From contig JAISHM010000016.1 of NCBI GenBank assembly GCA_031262525.1, positions 1-47,562 of the forward strand: a stretch of 47,562 bases of DNA, read 5' to 3'. Shown piece by piece: positions 27,959-37,866 of the stretch. This stretch comes from Rickettsiales bacterium. Its GTDB lineage: Bacteria > Pseudomonadota > Alphaproteobacteria > Rs-D84. Numbering within the stretch: position 1 is the first letter of the stretch; each line of letters opens with the position of its first letter. Below the pieces are notes generated by a model, which saw only the letters and a program-made list of their open reading frames with translations, ran no database searches and was not told the origin of the DNA. Position numbers and translations under genes: made by a program.

Positions 27959-29227
27959 ATGATTGATATTAAATTTATCCGCGAAAATCCAGATGTCGTA
28001 AAGCGTGCCGCCGAAGTTAAGGGCTTTGCGATAGATGTTGATGAATTATTAAAACTGGACGTGCGTGTTCGTGAATTAAAGACAATTACAGAACAAAAAG
28101 CCGCCGAGAAAAATCGGATTACACGCGAAATTCCAAACGCCGCTAACCGCGCACCACTGATTGCTGAATCAAAAAAAATAACCGATGAAATAGCGTTGGA
28201 TATGGCAGAATTGGACGAGAAATCCGCGGCATTGAACGATTTAATGCTGTGTGTGCCACAAATCCCAGACACAAATTCGCCCGTCGGGGACGAATCCGCG
28301 AACTTGGTCGTCGGCGAAATAGGTGAAATTAAAAAGTATGATTTTACCCCGCGAAATCATTGGGAAATTTTGGATATGAATGATTGGTGGATTGGGGATA
28401 AAATTGCAGATATTGCGGGTCCGCGTTCTTATACTTTGACCGGCGCGGCGGCGGAACTGGACTTGGCGTTGCAAACATTTGTTATACAAAAACTGATTAG
28501 TAAAGGATTCAAATACATTCATTGTCCCGCAATTGCAAAGCCGGACGCTATCTTTAATGCGGGGCATTTTCGCGGCAGTGATAAAAGTGTGATGGATTCT
28601 GATGTCTTTATGCTGAATGTGCCAGAGCGCGCATTGGCGGGCACATCAGAAATCACAATAAACTCTATGCACGCGGGGCAGGTGCTGGACGGGGACACAT
28701 TGCCGCTTTTGTATGCGGGTTATTCGCATTGTTTTCGTAAAGAGGCGGGCAGTGCAGGGCGCGATACGCGCGGTCTGGTTCGTGTTCATGAATTTCACAA
28801 GGTGGAACAATTTGTTTATTGCACGGCGGCAGACGCGGAAAGAATGTTTGATTTCCTGTTGGAAAATTTGATAGAAGTATTTTCGGAACTGGAAATCCCA
28901 TTGCGAAAGTTGTCGGTTGCGACGGGTGATATGGGATTTAACAAAATTAAAATGACCGATGTAGAGGCGTGGATTCCAGGCGCAGCCCGCTGGTTAGAGG
29001 TCGGCAGTTGCAGTCTGATTGGCGAATTCCAAGCGCGTCGAACAAATACGCGCTATCGCGATGCGGACGGAAAACTGCAATTTTGCACAACACTGAATAA
29101 TACGGCGATTGCATTGCCGCGCGCCCTGGCGGTGGTCTTGGAAAATCATCAAAATGCAGATGGGTCGGTGAATATCCCGCGCGCACTGCAACCATTATTA
29201 AACGGACGAACAAAGATTTTTAAGTAA
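27959..29227 (+). CDS. serS: Seryl-tRNA synthetase
   Basis: MIDIKFIRENPDVVKRAAEVKG; class II motifs GTSEITINSMHAGQVL, CFRKEAGSAGRDTRGLVRVHEFHKVEQF, NNTAIALPRALAVVLENHQNADGSVNIPRAL. Confidence 0.98.
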   Translation: MIDIKFIRENPDVVKRAAEVKGFAIDVDELLKLDVRVRELKTITEQKAAEKNRITREIPNAANRAPLIAESKKITDEIALDMAELDEKSAALNDLMLCVPQIPDTNSPVGDESANLVVGEIGEIKKYDFTPRNHWEILDMNDWWIGDKIADIAGPRSYTLTGAAAELDLALQTFVIQKLISKGFKYIHCPAIAKPDAIFNAGHFRGSDKSVMDSDVFMLNVPERALAGTSEITINSMHAGQVLDGDTLPLLYAGYSHCFRKEAGSAGRDTRGLVRVHEFHKVEQFVYCTAADAERMFDFLLENLIEVFSELEIPLRKLSVATGDMGFNKIKMTDVEAWIPGAARWLEVGSCSLIGEFQARRTNTRYRDADGKLQFCTTLNNTAIALPRALAVVLENHQNADGSVNIPRALQPLLNGRTKIFK

Positions 29228-29245
29228 AAATATAAAAGGTAAAAA

Positions 29246-29548
29246 ATGGCATTTACAACAGAACAATTGCGCAGATTTGCGGACTTGATACGCCTGGATA
29301 TTTCGGACGAGCGCCTGGAACAAATGAATGTTGAATCAGTGATTGAATGGCTGGACGAGTTAAAAAAAATAGATACCACTGGGGTAAAGCCTTTATTGTC
29401 TGTGGCCCAGTTATCGCCAGAATTAAACTATTCGGTTCGTGATGATATCGTTGTTGAAAATGTATCGCGCGATGAATTATTGGAAAATACTCCTGATAAA
29501 ACGGGTGTGGCGCGTGGATATTTTTCTGTGCCAAAGGTCAAAGATTAA
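29246..29548 (+). CDS. gatC: Asp/Glu-tRNA amidotransferase subunit C
   Basis: ARL-type N-term, RDDIVVE...PDKTGVARGYFSVPKV. Confidence 0.93.
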   Translation: MAFTTEQLRRFADLIRLDISDERLEQMNVESVIEWLDELKKIDTTGVKPLLSVAQLSPELNYSVRDDIVVENVSRDELLENTPDKTGVARGYFSVPKVKD

Positions 29549-29566
29549 ATTCGGAGAAATAATAAA

Positions 29567-31018
29567 ATGATACTGACAGATTTAACATTGACCCAGGTCC
29601 TTGATGGGTTGCGTAAAAAAGAATTTTCGGCGACCGAACTGGCGTCCGCATATTTAGAGCGTATAAAAAAATATGGTGATACGCTGAATTGTTATATTAC
29701 ACAAACGCCAGAGCGGGCATTAAAAAACGCCGCAGAATCCGACGCGCGATATGCAAGTGGGGCGGCACTGCCACTGGATGGTGTGCCACTGGGGATGAAG
29801 GATTTATTTGCAACGCGTGGTATTCGCACAACGGCTGCGTCCAAAATTTTGGAAAACTTTATTCCAGAATATGAATCTACTATTTCACAAAGGTTGGCAG
29901 ATGCGGGCTGTGTTTTGTTAGGTAAAACAAATTTAGATGAGTTTGCAATGGGGACTCATTCCAAAACATCGTATTTTGGCGCGCCAGTCAATCCATGGAA
30001 AATCACAGAACGTTTATCCGCAGGTGGGTCGTCGGGCGGTTCTACATCGGCGGTTGCTGGCGGATTGGCGTTGATTGCGACGGGGACAGATACAGGTGGT
30101 TCAATTCGTTTTCCGGCGGCGATTACAGGGTTGGTTGGGTTCAAGCCTACATACGGCGTACTCAGTCGGTTTGGTTGTATCTCGTTCGCATCCAGTCTGG
30201 ATACGCCTGGGACGATTGCGCGAAATGTTGCGGATACAAAATTGATGTTTGGGGCGATAACGGGATTTGATAAAAATGACGCGACATCTGCGAATATAGT
30301 TTTATCGGAAACACCGATGAAAAAACATCTAAAAATCGGCATTATCAAAGAATTTGAAAATATCAAAATATCAACAGATATGCGGGCGTTGATGGATGCT
30401 CAAATCAAGAGTCTAACAGATGCCGGCGCAGAAATTATAGAGGTCAGTGTGCCAAACATTTTGGACGCTTTGGCGGTTTATTATGTTATTGCGCCGGCCG
30501 AGGCTTCATCAAATCTGGCGCGCTATGATGGAATGAAATATGGATTGCGTGTTGATGGGGCAGATGTAAATGACACCTATAAAAAAACACGGACGGCGGG
30601 TTTCGGGGAAGAGGTGCAACGCAGAATGATTGTCGGCACAGCGGTATTGGCATCGCAATCTTACGATGTATATTTTTTACAGGCAGCTCGGGTGCGTGCG
30701 ATGATTACTGCCGCTTTTGACAGGGTGTTTGAACAATGTGATTTTGTTTTATGTCCGTCCAGTGCGGGCTCGGCGGTGCCATTGGCATCCGAAATGTCGG
30801 TATTGGAAAATTATGCATTAGATATGTTCACAGTTGCGATGAATTTGGCGGGATTGCCCGCAGTCAGTGTTCCGGTCGGTATGGACGCGAACGGATTGCC
30901 GCTGGGGGTTCAGGTCGTGGGGCGCAGATTTTCTGACCTGGATGTTTTGAATATAGCGCAAAGAATAGAAGAGTTTGTAAAATTTGATAATCGTCCGTCT
31001 GTTATTTTGGGAGATTAA
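29567..31018 (+). CDS. gatA: Asp/Glu-tRNA amidotransferase subunit A
   Basis: Amidase signature GGSSGGSTSAVAGGLALIATGTDTGGSIRFPAA. Confidence 0.97.
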   Translation: MILTDLTLTQVLDGLRKKEFSATELASAYLERIKKYGDTLNCYITQTPERALKNAAESDARYASGAALPLDGVPLGMKDLFATRGIRTTAASKILENFIPEYESTISQRLADAGCVLLGKTNLDEFAMGTHSKTSYFGAPVNPWKITERLSAGGSSGGSTSAVAGGLALIATGTDTGGSIRFPAAITGLVGFKPTYGVLSRFGCISFASSLDTPGTIARNVADTKLMFGAITGFDKNDATSANIVLSETPMKKHLKIGIIKEFENIKISTDMRALMDAQIKSLTDAGAEIIEVSVPNILDALAVYYVIAPAEASSNLARYDGMKYGLRVDGADVNDTYKKTRTAGFGEEVQRRMIVGTAVLASQSYDVYFLQAARVRAMITAAFDRVFEQCDFVLCPSSAGSAVPLASEMSVLENYALDMFTVAMNLAGLPAVSVPVGMDANGLPLGVQVVGRRFSDLDVLNIAQRIEEFVKFDNRPSVILGD

Positions 31019-31020
31019 AA

Positions 31021-31364
31021 TGGAACAAAAAATTATAAAAGTTATGCAGGAACTATACCCAGATAAAAAAATAACCCCAGATACAAAACTTGAGAATTTA
31101 GAAATATATACCGAATTTACAATGATTCAAGATATGGTAGAAATAGATGATGATTTAGGTTTGGAAGTCCCTTATGATATATTTAAAAAAATATTTTTAT
31201 CAAATGGCAAATTTGATTCAACGAAAACAATAAAAACATTGGCAGAGTATTATAAAAACGGGAAACCATTGGTCAGAATAAAAAATAAAGCAAGCAAACA
31301 TCTGCCAGGTGTCACAGCAACAAATACACTATTTCTGAAACAAAAACAAAACCAAAAAAAATAA
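31021..31364 (+). CDS. Acyl-carrier-protein-like small protein lacking a recognisable DSL site
   Basis: TPDTKLENLEIYTEFTMIQDMVEIDDDLGLEVPYDIFKKI...TIKTLAEYY resembles ACP helices; ATG 31019-31021 region. Confidence 0.45.
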
Positions 31365-31372
31365 AAGTGTAA

Positions 31373-31648
31373 TTATTTTTTCTGGCGCAGTTTTTTTAAT
31401 TTGCGCAAACGCCGTGCGCGTTTCGCCCGAAACCAGAATGTGTAAATCCCGCGACTATACGATAATAAATAAATTACATTTACTGCGAAAACACCCCACT
31501 GATTGTCATAAATCGCAACATAAAACCACGCAGGTTGCATTAAAACACCAATAATCGGTCCGTATTTTGACCACTTGTTGTTTGATGTCAGCAGCCATAT
31601 TGAAATTGTTCCACATACAAAAATAATTATCTGTGATAAATCATACAT
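31373..31648 (-). CDS. Hypothetical small membrane protein
   Basis: Several hydrophobic helices and a basic C-terminus. Confidence 0.55.
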   Translation of the reverse strand: MYDLSQIIIFVCGTISIWLLTSNNKWSKYGPIIGVLMQPAWFYVAIYDNQWGVFAVNVIYLLSYSRGIYTFWFRAKRARRLRKLKKLRQKK

Positions 31649-31659
31649 TTTTTATCCTT

Positions 31660-32820
31660 TTATACATCAAAGTCATAATTCATAATCGCACGCGCAATCG
31701 CCGATACCAGTTTATTTTGGTGCGAGCCTGTTTTTAATAGTTTTTCTTCGGCCGTATTAGACAGGTGTCCAACCTCTATTAACGCGCCCGGGATTGTAGA
31801 ACGCAATACCGCAAACGCCGCCTGGCGCAGTCGGGGCCCGGGTTGTATTTCCACACCCGAACTTTTTATTTTCTTTGATACATCATCTGCAAATTCAACC
31901 GATAGTTCCGAAACCGCGTGCTGTTGCAGGGCAGACAGCGCATTTCTGATGTTTGGTTCAAATCGCTCGAACCCATCAACCTCTATCTTATCCGCGGCGT
32001 TTTCAGCCTCGGCCAGCTTTTTAGATTCTTCATCCGAAGCAGTTTTTGACAAGGTATAAATTGAAAATCCCCGCATAGAGCGACTGGGGTTAGCATTCGC
32101 ATGCAGGGATACGAACAAATCCGCATGATTTTTTTCCGCGATTCCTGCCCGTGTATCCAGGTTCAAGAAAATATCGCTGTCGCGTGTTAAATAAACCCGA
32201 AACCCTTTACTCTTTAATTCATCGCGCAATTTTTTTGCCATCGCCAGAACAATTGTTTTTTCTTTCGTCCCGTTGCGTCCAATACAACCTGGGTCGCGCC
32301 CCCCATGACCCGCGTCAATCACAATCACCGGCGTTCTTGTTTTCTTGGTTGCTGTCGCGCCTGCACCCGCGGCTGTATTCGTCGCCGCCGAACCCGCCAC
32401 AAAGTCCAATACCAACCGATACCCAGTATCACCCTTTGGCTCCAAAATCATAATTTGATTTTTTGGAATATCACCAACCGGGCGTTGAAGGTCTGCAACA
32501 ATTTGCAATTTATCACCCAACTGATTTTGGCGCAGATTTTTTACCAGTGTCCCAGATGCTAATCCCGCGCGTAATCCAGTATCCCCCGCGGTATTTGATA
32601 AATTTATCGCAATTCTGTCGGGGTTTGTTAAAAATTCCAGTGTGTAATTCGGACGATTTTCCAATTCAATAACCAGACGCGTTTTCCCACCTGGCTGCAC
32701 CCCAGTTCGCAAATCACGCAAAGTATTACGTGCCGCAAATGCCACCCGCGGTAAAAAAGTTATGGCCAGAAAACCGACCCCCGCGATTTTCAGAAAAGTT
32801 CGTCTGTTTCCCCGTATCAT
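31660..32820 (-). CDS. N-acetylmuramoyl-L-alanine amidase (AmiC-like), Tat signal
   Basis: NRRTFLKIAGVGFLAITF twin-arginine signal, AMIN-like N-domain, VIDAGHGGRDPGCIGRNGTKEK, SLHANA. Confidence 0.94.
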   Translation of the reverse strand: MIRGNRRTFLKIAGVGFLAITFLPRVAFAARNTLRDLRTGVQPGGKTRLVIELENRPNYTLEFLTNPDRIAINLSNTAGDTGLRAGLASGTLVKNLRQNQLGDKLQIVADLQRPVGDIPKNQIMILEPKGDTGYRLVLDFVAGSAATNTAAGAGATATKKTRTPVIVIDAGHGGRDPGCIGRNGTKEKTIVLAMAKKLRDELKSKGFRVYLTRDSDIFLNLDTRAGIAEKNHADLFVSLHANANPSRSMRGFSIYTLSKTASDEESKKLAEAENAADKIEVDGFERFEPNIRNALSALQQHAVSELSVEFADDVSKKIKSSGVEIQPGPRLRQAAFAVLRSTIPGALIEVGHLSNTAEEKLLKTGSHQNKLVSAIARAIMNYDFDV

Positions 32821-32850
32821 TTCAACAACAATTATATCAAAAAATAGGTT

Positions 32851-34935
32851 TTATTCCAAACCGAAAATTCCCATTAAATCGCGAATTTGCTGTCCGCGCG
32901 TTGATGTCATATTTTTATCTGACTCTAATAATTCTGTTGCATTTTTTGTCGCCAGGCGGAATAAATTGCGATGAGCACGATAATCCACAAAATAATAATT
33001 CGCCCAACCAGATTGCTTTTGTCCCAACAATTCGCCCGCACCGCGCATCATTAAATCTTGTTCTGCGATTAAAAATCCGTCGTCGGATTCGCACAGCACC
33101 GACAGCCTTTTTTCGCCATTTTCTGTTAAATTCTGCGAATGCAATAAAATACAAAAAGATTGCGATGCCCCGCGCCCGACGCGTCCGCGCAATTGGTGTA
33201 ATGCCGACAGACCAAAATTTTCGGCGTTTTCAATAATCATAATAGTGGCCGACGGGACATCTATACCGACTTCTATAACACTGGTTGCGACCAATATCTT
33301 AATTTCTGAATCATCAGATGCAAATTTTTTCATAACATCGTCGCGTGATTTTTTATCCATTTGACCATGAACCAAACCGACCGCATTTCCAAAAATTTTT
33401 TTTAATTCATTCGCACGCGTTTCTGCCGCGGCAAAGTCCAAATCTTCGGACTCTATTACCAATGGACACACCCAAAACACTTTTGCACCTGCGGCAATTT
33501 GTGCTTGTATTCGTCCGACCAACGCGCTAATCCGGGGCAGGGCCAGGGCAGTTGTGATAATTGGCAATCTATTTGCAGGCTTTTGTGCGATAATTGAAAT
33601 ATCCATATCGCCGTAAATCGTCATAGACAAAGTTCGTGGAATCGGTGTCGCAGACAAAGATAAAATATCGGGATTATTTCCTTTGGCAGATAACGCAGCG
33701 CGTTGCGCTACACCAAAGCGATGTTGTTCGTCAATTATTACCAATGCCAAATCTTTATACACCACAGATTCTGAAAACAGCGCGTGCGTTCCGATAACAA
33801 TTTTTGTCCGCCCACTGCGAATAGAAATCAGTTTTTCCCGTGCGGTCGCCCCCTTGTCTCGCCCAGTTAAAATATCGCAAATAATCCCGAGTTCATCACA
33901 AATCGGTTTAATTTTTGCAAAATGTTGTTGGGCCAGGGTATCTGTTGGTGCCATAAATGCGGCCTGGTGCCGACATTCAACCGCATTTAATGCTGCAACC
34001 AATGCAACAATTGTTTTGCCGCTGCCTACATCCCCCTGGACCAGGCGCAACATCGGTGTCTCGCGCGCCATATCAGACTCAATTTCACTGATTGTGCGCT
34101 TTTGCACATCGGTCAAATCAAAGGGCAGGGACGCATAAAGTTTCGCGCGTAAAGCGCCATCGCCAGAAACCCCGCGACCAACGATTCCTTGCTTTCTGCG
34201 GGCACGACTGCGTCCGATTGCGGTCTGGTGCGCCAATAATTCCGCGTATGCCAGGCGCATAACATTTTCATTTTCGGGTAATAATTCTTCATTAGATTTC
34301 GCAAAATGAATTTTGCGCAGGTTATCAAAAAATTCGCCAGCGTCCACCGGCATTTTTGCAAAAATAGCATCACGCGCATTTGTCATAATTTTCTGGGACA
34401 GCCCCGCAGAAATCGGATAAACGGCCTGGTACTCTGGAATTTTTGCAGCGTTTTCTGGTGTTTCTATAAAGTCCGGATGAGTAATTGTTGCGCCCGTGCG
34501 GTCATAAAATTCCATTTTTCCGCTGACCAGACGAGTTTCTCCGACTGGTAATTTATTTAACCAATAATCCAAATAAGTTGAACCAAAAAATTGCAAAGTC
34601 AGTGTCCCACCGATTTTATCACGACAAAAAATTTGGGTTGGTGCGCGACGCCCACGACGAAATTCTCCGCCTTTTTTTACTGATTCTATACGACAAAGAA
34701 TAGTGATTGTGTCGCCAATTTTCGCGTCCAGAACGGACTCGGAAACCAACCTAGGGCGAATATATCGAGGTGTGTGTAATAAAAAGTCCAAGACGCGGCG
34801 CCCGCCCAACAATTCGTCCAAACGGGCGGCGATAACGGGTCCGATACCCTTTACAAATTGCAGGTCAGTCCCTAAAAAATCTTTTAATACGGGTGTCATT
34901 ATTGGCATTATATGAAAAAAATTATTAAAAAACAA
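32851..34935 (-). CDS. recG: ATP-dependent DNA helicase RecG
   Basis: QGDVGSGKTIVALVAAL, DEQHRFGVAQR, SATPIPRTLSMTIYGDMD, QLRGRVGRG. Confidence 0.97.
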   Translation of the reverse strand: MFFNNFFHIMPIMTPVLKDFLGTDLQFVKGIGPVIAARLDELLGGRRVLDFLLHTPRYIRPRLVSESVLDAKIGDTITILCRIESVKKGGEFRRGRRAPTQIFCRDKIGGTLTLQFFGSTYLDYWLNKLPVGETRLVSGKMEFYDRTGATITHPDFIETPENAAKIPEYQAVYPISAGLSQKIMTNARDAIFAKMPVDAGEFFDNLRKIHFAKSNEELLPENENVMRLAYAELLAHQTAIGRSRARRKQGIVGRGVSGDGALRAKLYASLPFDLTDVQKRTISEIESDMARETPMLRLVQGDVGSGKTIVALVAALNAVECRHQAAFMAPTDTLAQQHFAKIKPICDELGIICDILTGRDKGATAREKLISIRSGRTKIVIGTHALFSESVVYKDLALVIIDEQHRFGVAQRAALSAKGNNPDILSLSATPIPRTLSMTIYGDMDISIIAQKPANRLPIITTALALPRISALVGRIQAQIAAGAKVFWVCPLVIESEDLDFAAAETRANELKKIFGNAVGLVHGQMDKKSRDDVMKKFASDDSEIKILVATSVIEVGIDVPSATIMIIENAENFGLSALHQLRGRVGRGASQSFCILLHSQNLTENGEKRLSVLCESDDGFLIAEQDLMMRGAGELLGQKQSGWANYYFVDYRAHRNLFRLATKNATELLESDKNMTSTRGQQIRDLMGIFGLE

Positions 34936-34965
34936 AGTAAATTTAGTGGGGAAATAAAAAAATGG

Positions 34966-35050
34966 CGGAGCGTATAGGACTCGAACCTATGGACCGATAT
35001 TCTCGGTCACAGATTAGCAATCTGCTGCATTACCACTCTGCCAACGCTCC
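34966..35050 (-). tRNA. tRNA-Ser(GCT), CCA encoded
   Basis: GGAGCGT/ACGCTCC acceptor, long variable arm, anticodon loop TTGCTAA. Confidence 0.94.
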
Positions 35051-35171
35051 GACGGGGGCTATTATTGCCCAAGTTTTCCAAAAACGCAAGGAGAAAAAAA
35101 TATAAAAATATACTTGAAAAATGGGGATAAATATACTATATTCCCAAAAGCTAAAAATAAAAGGGTTCCCA

Positions 35172-35705
35172 ATGAATTATCCATATATGCCAAAATCTAC
35201 CGCGCTGTGGTTGATTGAAAATACAGGTTTAACATTTGAACAAATTGCTGACTTCTGCGGAATTCATGAATTAGAGGTCAAAACAATCGCCGATGCAGAG
35301 CGTTCCAAAATTCAAGGATTAAACCCTGTATTACAGGGGCAATTGACCCGCGAAGATATTACAAAGTGCGAGGCCGACCCATCGGCGCGCCTGACCCTGC
35401 GTGAACAGGTTGTAGCGGCACAGAAAAAACAGAATAAAAAAGGCGTGGGTTATACACCACAAATTCATCGTCAAAATCGTTCTGGTGGAATTTTGTGGAT
35501 TCTGAAAAATTATCCAGATTTAACCGATGGTCAGGTTGCACGCCTGATGCGCAGCACAAATCCGACGGTTGCCAGCATACGCAACAAAACACATAAAAAC
35601 TATTCTGCAATCAGTATCCAAAATCCAATTGTTTTGGGGCTGGTTTCGGAATCTGCGTTGCGTGATGCCGTGGTCAAGGCCGAAAAAGCGGCTGCAAAAA
35701 AATAA
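35172..35705 (+). CDS. DUF1013/TrcR-like cell-cycle transcriptional regulator
   Basis: MNYPYMPKSTALWLIENTGLTFEQIADFCGIHELEVKTIADAE. Confidence 0.85.
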   Translation: MNYPYMPKSTALWLIENTGLTFEQIADFCGIHELEVKTIADAERSKIQGLNPVLQGQLTREDITKCEADPSARLTLREQVVAAQKKQNKKGVGYTPQIHRQNRSGGILWILKNYPDLTDGQVARLMRSTNPTVASIRNKTHKNYSAISIQNPIVLGLVSESALRDAVVKAEKAAAKK

Positions 35706-35754
35706 AATTATTTGCATCACCATATAAGAATACATCCAGATATAAAGGATAAAT

Positions 35755-37830
35755 ATGCCAAAGCCAATAGACGAAGCCACAAAATTTTTAATTGAAACAT
35801 TGCCTGAGAATCTGCGCAAATTGGCCGAACGTTCCACCGAGAATGGCTTTTTATCCCAAAAGGATTTTGATAATGCAATAGTGTCTGATGAAATTCCGGA
35901 TAGCGACCGCGACGAAATTATGTCCTTTTTCCAACAGGATTTGGCGTTAGAAGTAGTAGAGAACGCGGCCTTTGAATCATCATTTGATACATCGTTTATG
36001 GACGAAGATATGGACGAATCCGGTCCGCGCGATAAATCGCGAAATGTTCTGAACTCTGCGGAAAGTGGCGATACGGACGAAGATTATGACCATTATGCAA
36101 AACAATTGGAACGCAGTGTTACGGGCGGTTTAACGCTGGGGATACACGATTCTGTGCAATCTTATCTGAAATCTATTGGCACGGTTCAATTACTGACCGC
36201 CGCGGGCGAGGTCGCAATCGCACAAAGAATAGAGGCTGCATCCCGTCTGATGGTTTACGGGCTGTGTGAAAGTCCCATGACGATTCGCGCCATGTTGGAT
36301 TGGTATGAGCAATTACTTCGTGATGATATCAAATTGCGATATATTATAAATCTGGAAGTGATGTATTCGTCCGATACAGAACAGAAAAAACTGGCAGAAT
36401 TGACCGACACGTTGAAAAATAAAGGCGTTGAAAATATCGAAGACCTGGAAGACGAAGACCTGGACGAAACACTGGACGACGAAGAAGAACCCGAAGAAGT
36501 CGAAGATGAAGACGATGAAGCCGGCGAGAAAAGGTCTGGACCGCGTGGCTCGTCTGGGGTGCCGATTCCTGTAATGGAAGAAGCGCTATTACCGATGATT
36601 CTGGAAACATTTGCAAAAATTAAAAGAATCTTTAATTCTTTGGAAAAATTACAAAAACAGCGTATGGATATTTTGGTCAAATCGGCGAAATTGGACGCGG
36701 ATTTGGAAAAAAAGTATGCACGCGCACGATTGGGATTGTTTGAACACGTCAGCAAAATCAGACTGAATGAAGACCGGGTTGCAGAAATTTTGGAAAAATT
36801 GACGGCGCGGACGGCCTTGCTGATGGGGCTAGAGGGCAAGTTGATGCGTATGGCCACGGGTATGAAAATAAAACATACTGACTTTTTGGCGGAATATACT
36901 GGTAATGAATTGAATAAAAACTGGGTAAAAAAATTATTAAAAAGTAAGACACCAGTATGGCAAAAATTTGCGACAAAATATGAACGCGATATTATAAAAA
37001 TCCAGGAAGAAATTCTGAAAGTTGCCCTGGAAACGGGTCAGCCGACTGGCGAATATAAAAAGGTTGTGGAATTAGTGCGTCGTGGCCAGCAAGAGGCCGC
37101 ACGTGCAAAGCACGAAATGATAGAGGCAAATTTGCGTCTGGTTATAAAATTTGCAAAACGTTTTTCGCCACGCGGATTTGGTTTGGATTTATCTGATTTG
37201 GTCCAGGACGGAAACATTGGTCTGATGAAGGCGGTTGATAAATTTGACTATCGTTTGGGAAATAAATTTTCTACATACGCCAGCAACTGGATTCAACAGG
37301 GTATTCTGCGCAGTATCGCGGACCAGGCCCGCACAATCCGAATCCCGGTGCATATGATAGATAATATCCATAAAATACAAAAAGCGGAACGTATTTTTGC
37401 ACATAAAAATGGGCGTATGCCAACGGTTGAAGAATTGTCAAAAATTATTTATTTGCCGGTGGATAAAATTCACAAGGCAAAGAAAGTCAATCTGCGCCCT
37501 GTATCCTTAGAGGCGCCAATTGGCAGCGAAGACGACAGCAGTCGTATTGAAATTATCGCGGACGAAACGGCAAAAAATCCATTTACCAGTGCGGCGCAAA
37601 AAAATCTGCGTAAAATAGTGACCCAGATTTTGTCGGAACTAGACCCAAAGGAAGAAACTGTATTGCGTCAAAGATTCGGAATGAGTACGAATAAAACCAG
37701 CACATTGGAAGAGGTTGGGGAATATATCGGCGTTACCCGCGAACGTATCCGCCAGATTGAACAGAAAGCGTTGAATAAATTAAAACATCCGACGCGCGCA
37801 CGAAAATTGCGTTCATTTTTGGACGATTGA
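35755..37830 (+). CDS. rpoD: RNA polymerase sigma-70 factor
   Basis: LSDLVQDGNIGLMKAVDKFDYRLGNKFSTYASNWIQQGILRSIADQARTIRIPVHM; region 4 GVTRERIRQIEQKALNKLKHP. Confidence 0.98.
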   Translation: MPKPIDEATKFLIETLPENLRKLAERSTENGFLSQKDFDNAIVSDEIPDSDRDEIMSFFQQDLALEVVENAAFESSFDTSFMDEDMDESGPRDKSRNVLNSAESGDTDEDYDHYAKQLERSVTGGLTLGIHDSVQSYLKSIGTVQLLTAAGEVAIAQRIEAASRLMVYGLCESPMTIRAMLDWYEQLLRDDIKLRYIINLEVMYSSDTEQKKLAELTDTLKNKGVENIEDLEDEDLDETLDDEEEPEEVEDEDDEAGEKRSGPRGSSGVPIPVMEEALLPMILETFAKIKRIFNSLEKLQKQRMDILVKSAKLDADLEKKYARARLGLFEHVSKIRLNEDRVAEILEKLTARTALLMGLEGKLMRMATGMKIKHTDFLAEYTGNELNKNWVKKLLKSKTPVWQKFATKYERDIIKIQEEILKVALETGQPTGEYKKVVELVRRGQQEAARAKHEMIEANLRLVIKFAKRFSPRGFGLDLSDLVQDGNIGLMKAVDKFDYRLGNKFSTYASNWIQQGILRSIADQARTIRIPVHMIDNIHKIQKAERIFAHKNGRMPTVEELSKIIYLPVDKIHKAKKVNLRPVSLEAPIGSEDDSSRIEIIADETAKNPFTSAAQKNLRKIVTQILSELDPKEETVLRQRFGMSTNKTSTLEEVGEYIGVTRERIRQIEQKALNKLKHPTRARKLRSFLDD

Positions 37831-37833
37831 AAA

Positions 37834-37866
37834 TAAAAAATCCGCAACATTGTTGCGGTTTTTTTA
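37834..37866. terminator. Rho-independent terminator (convergent genes)
   Basis: AAAAAATCCGCAACATTGTTGCGGTTTTTTT. Confidence 0.85.
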
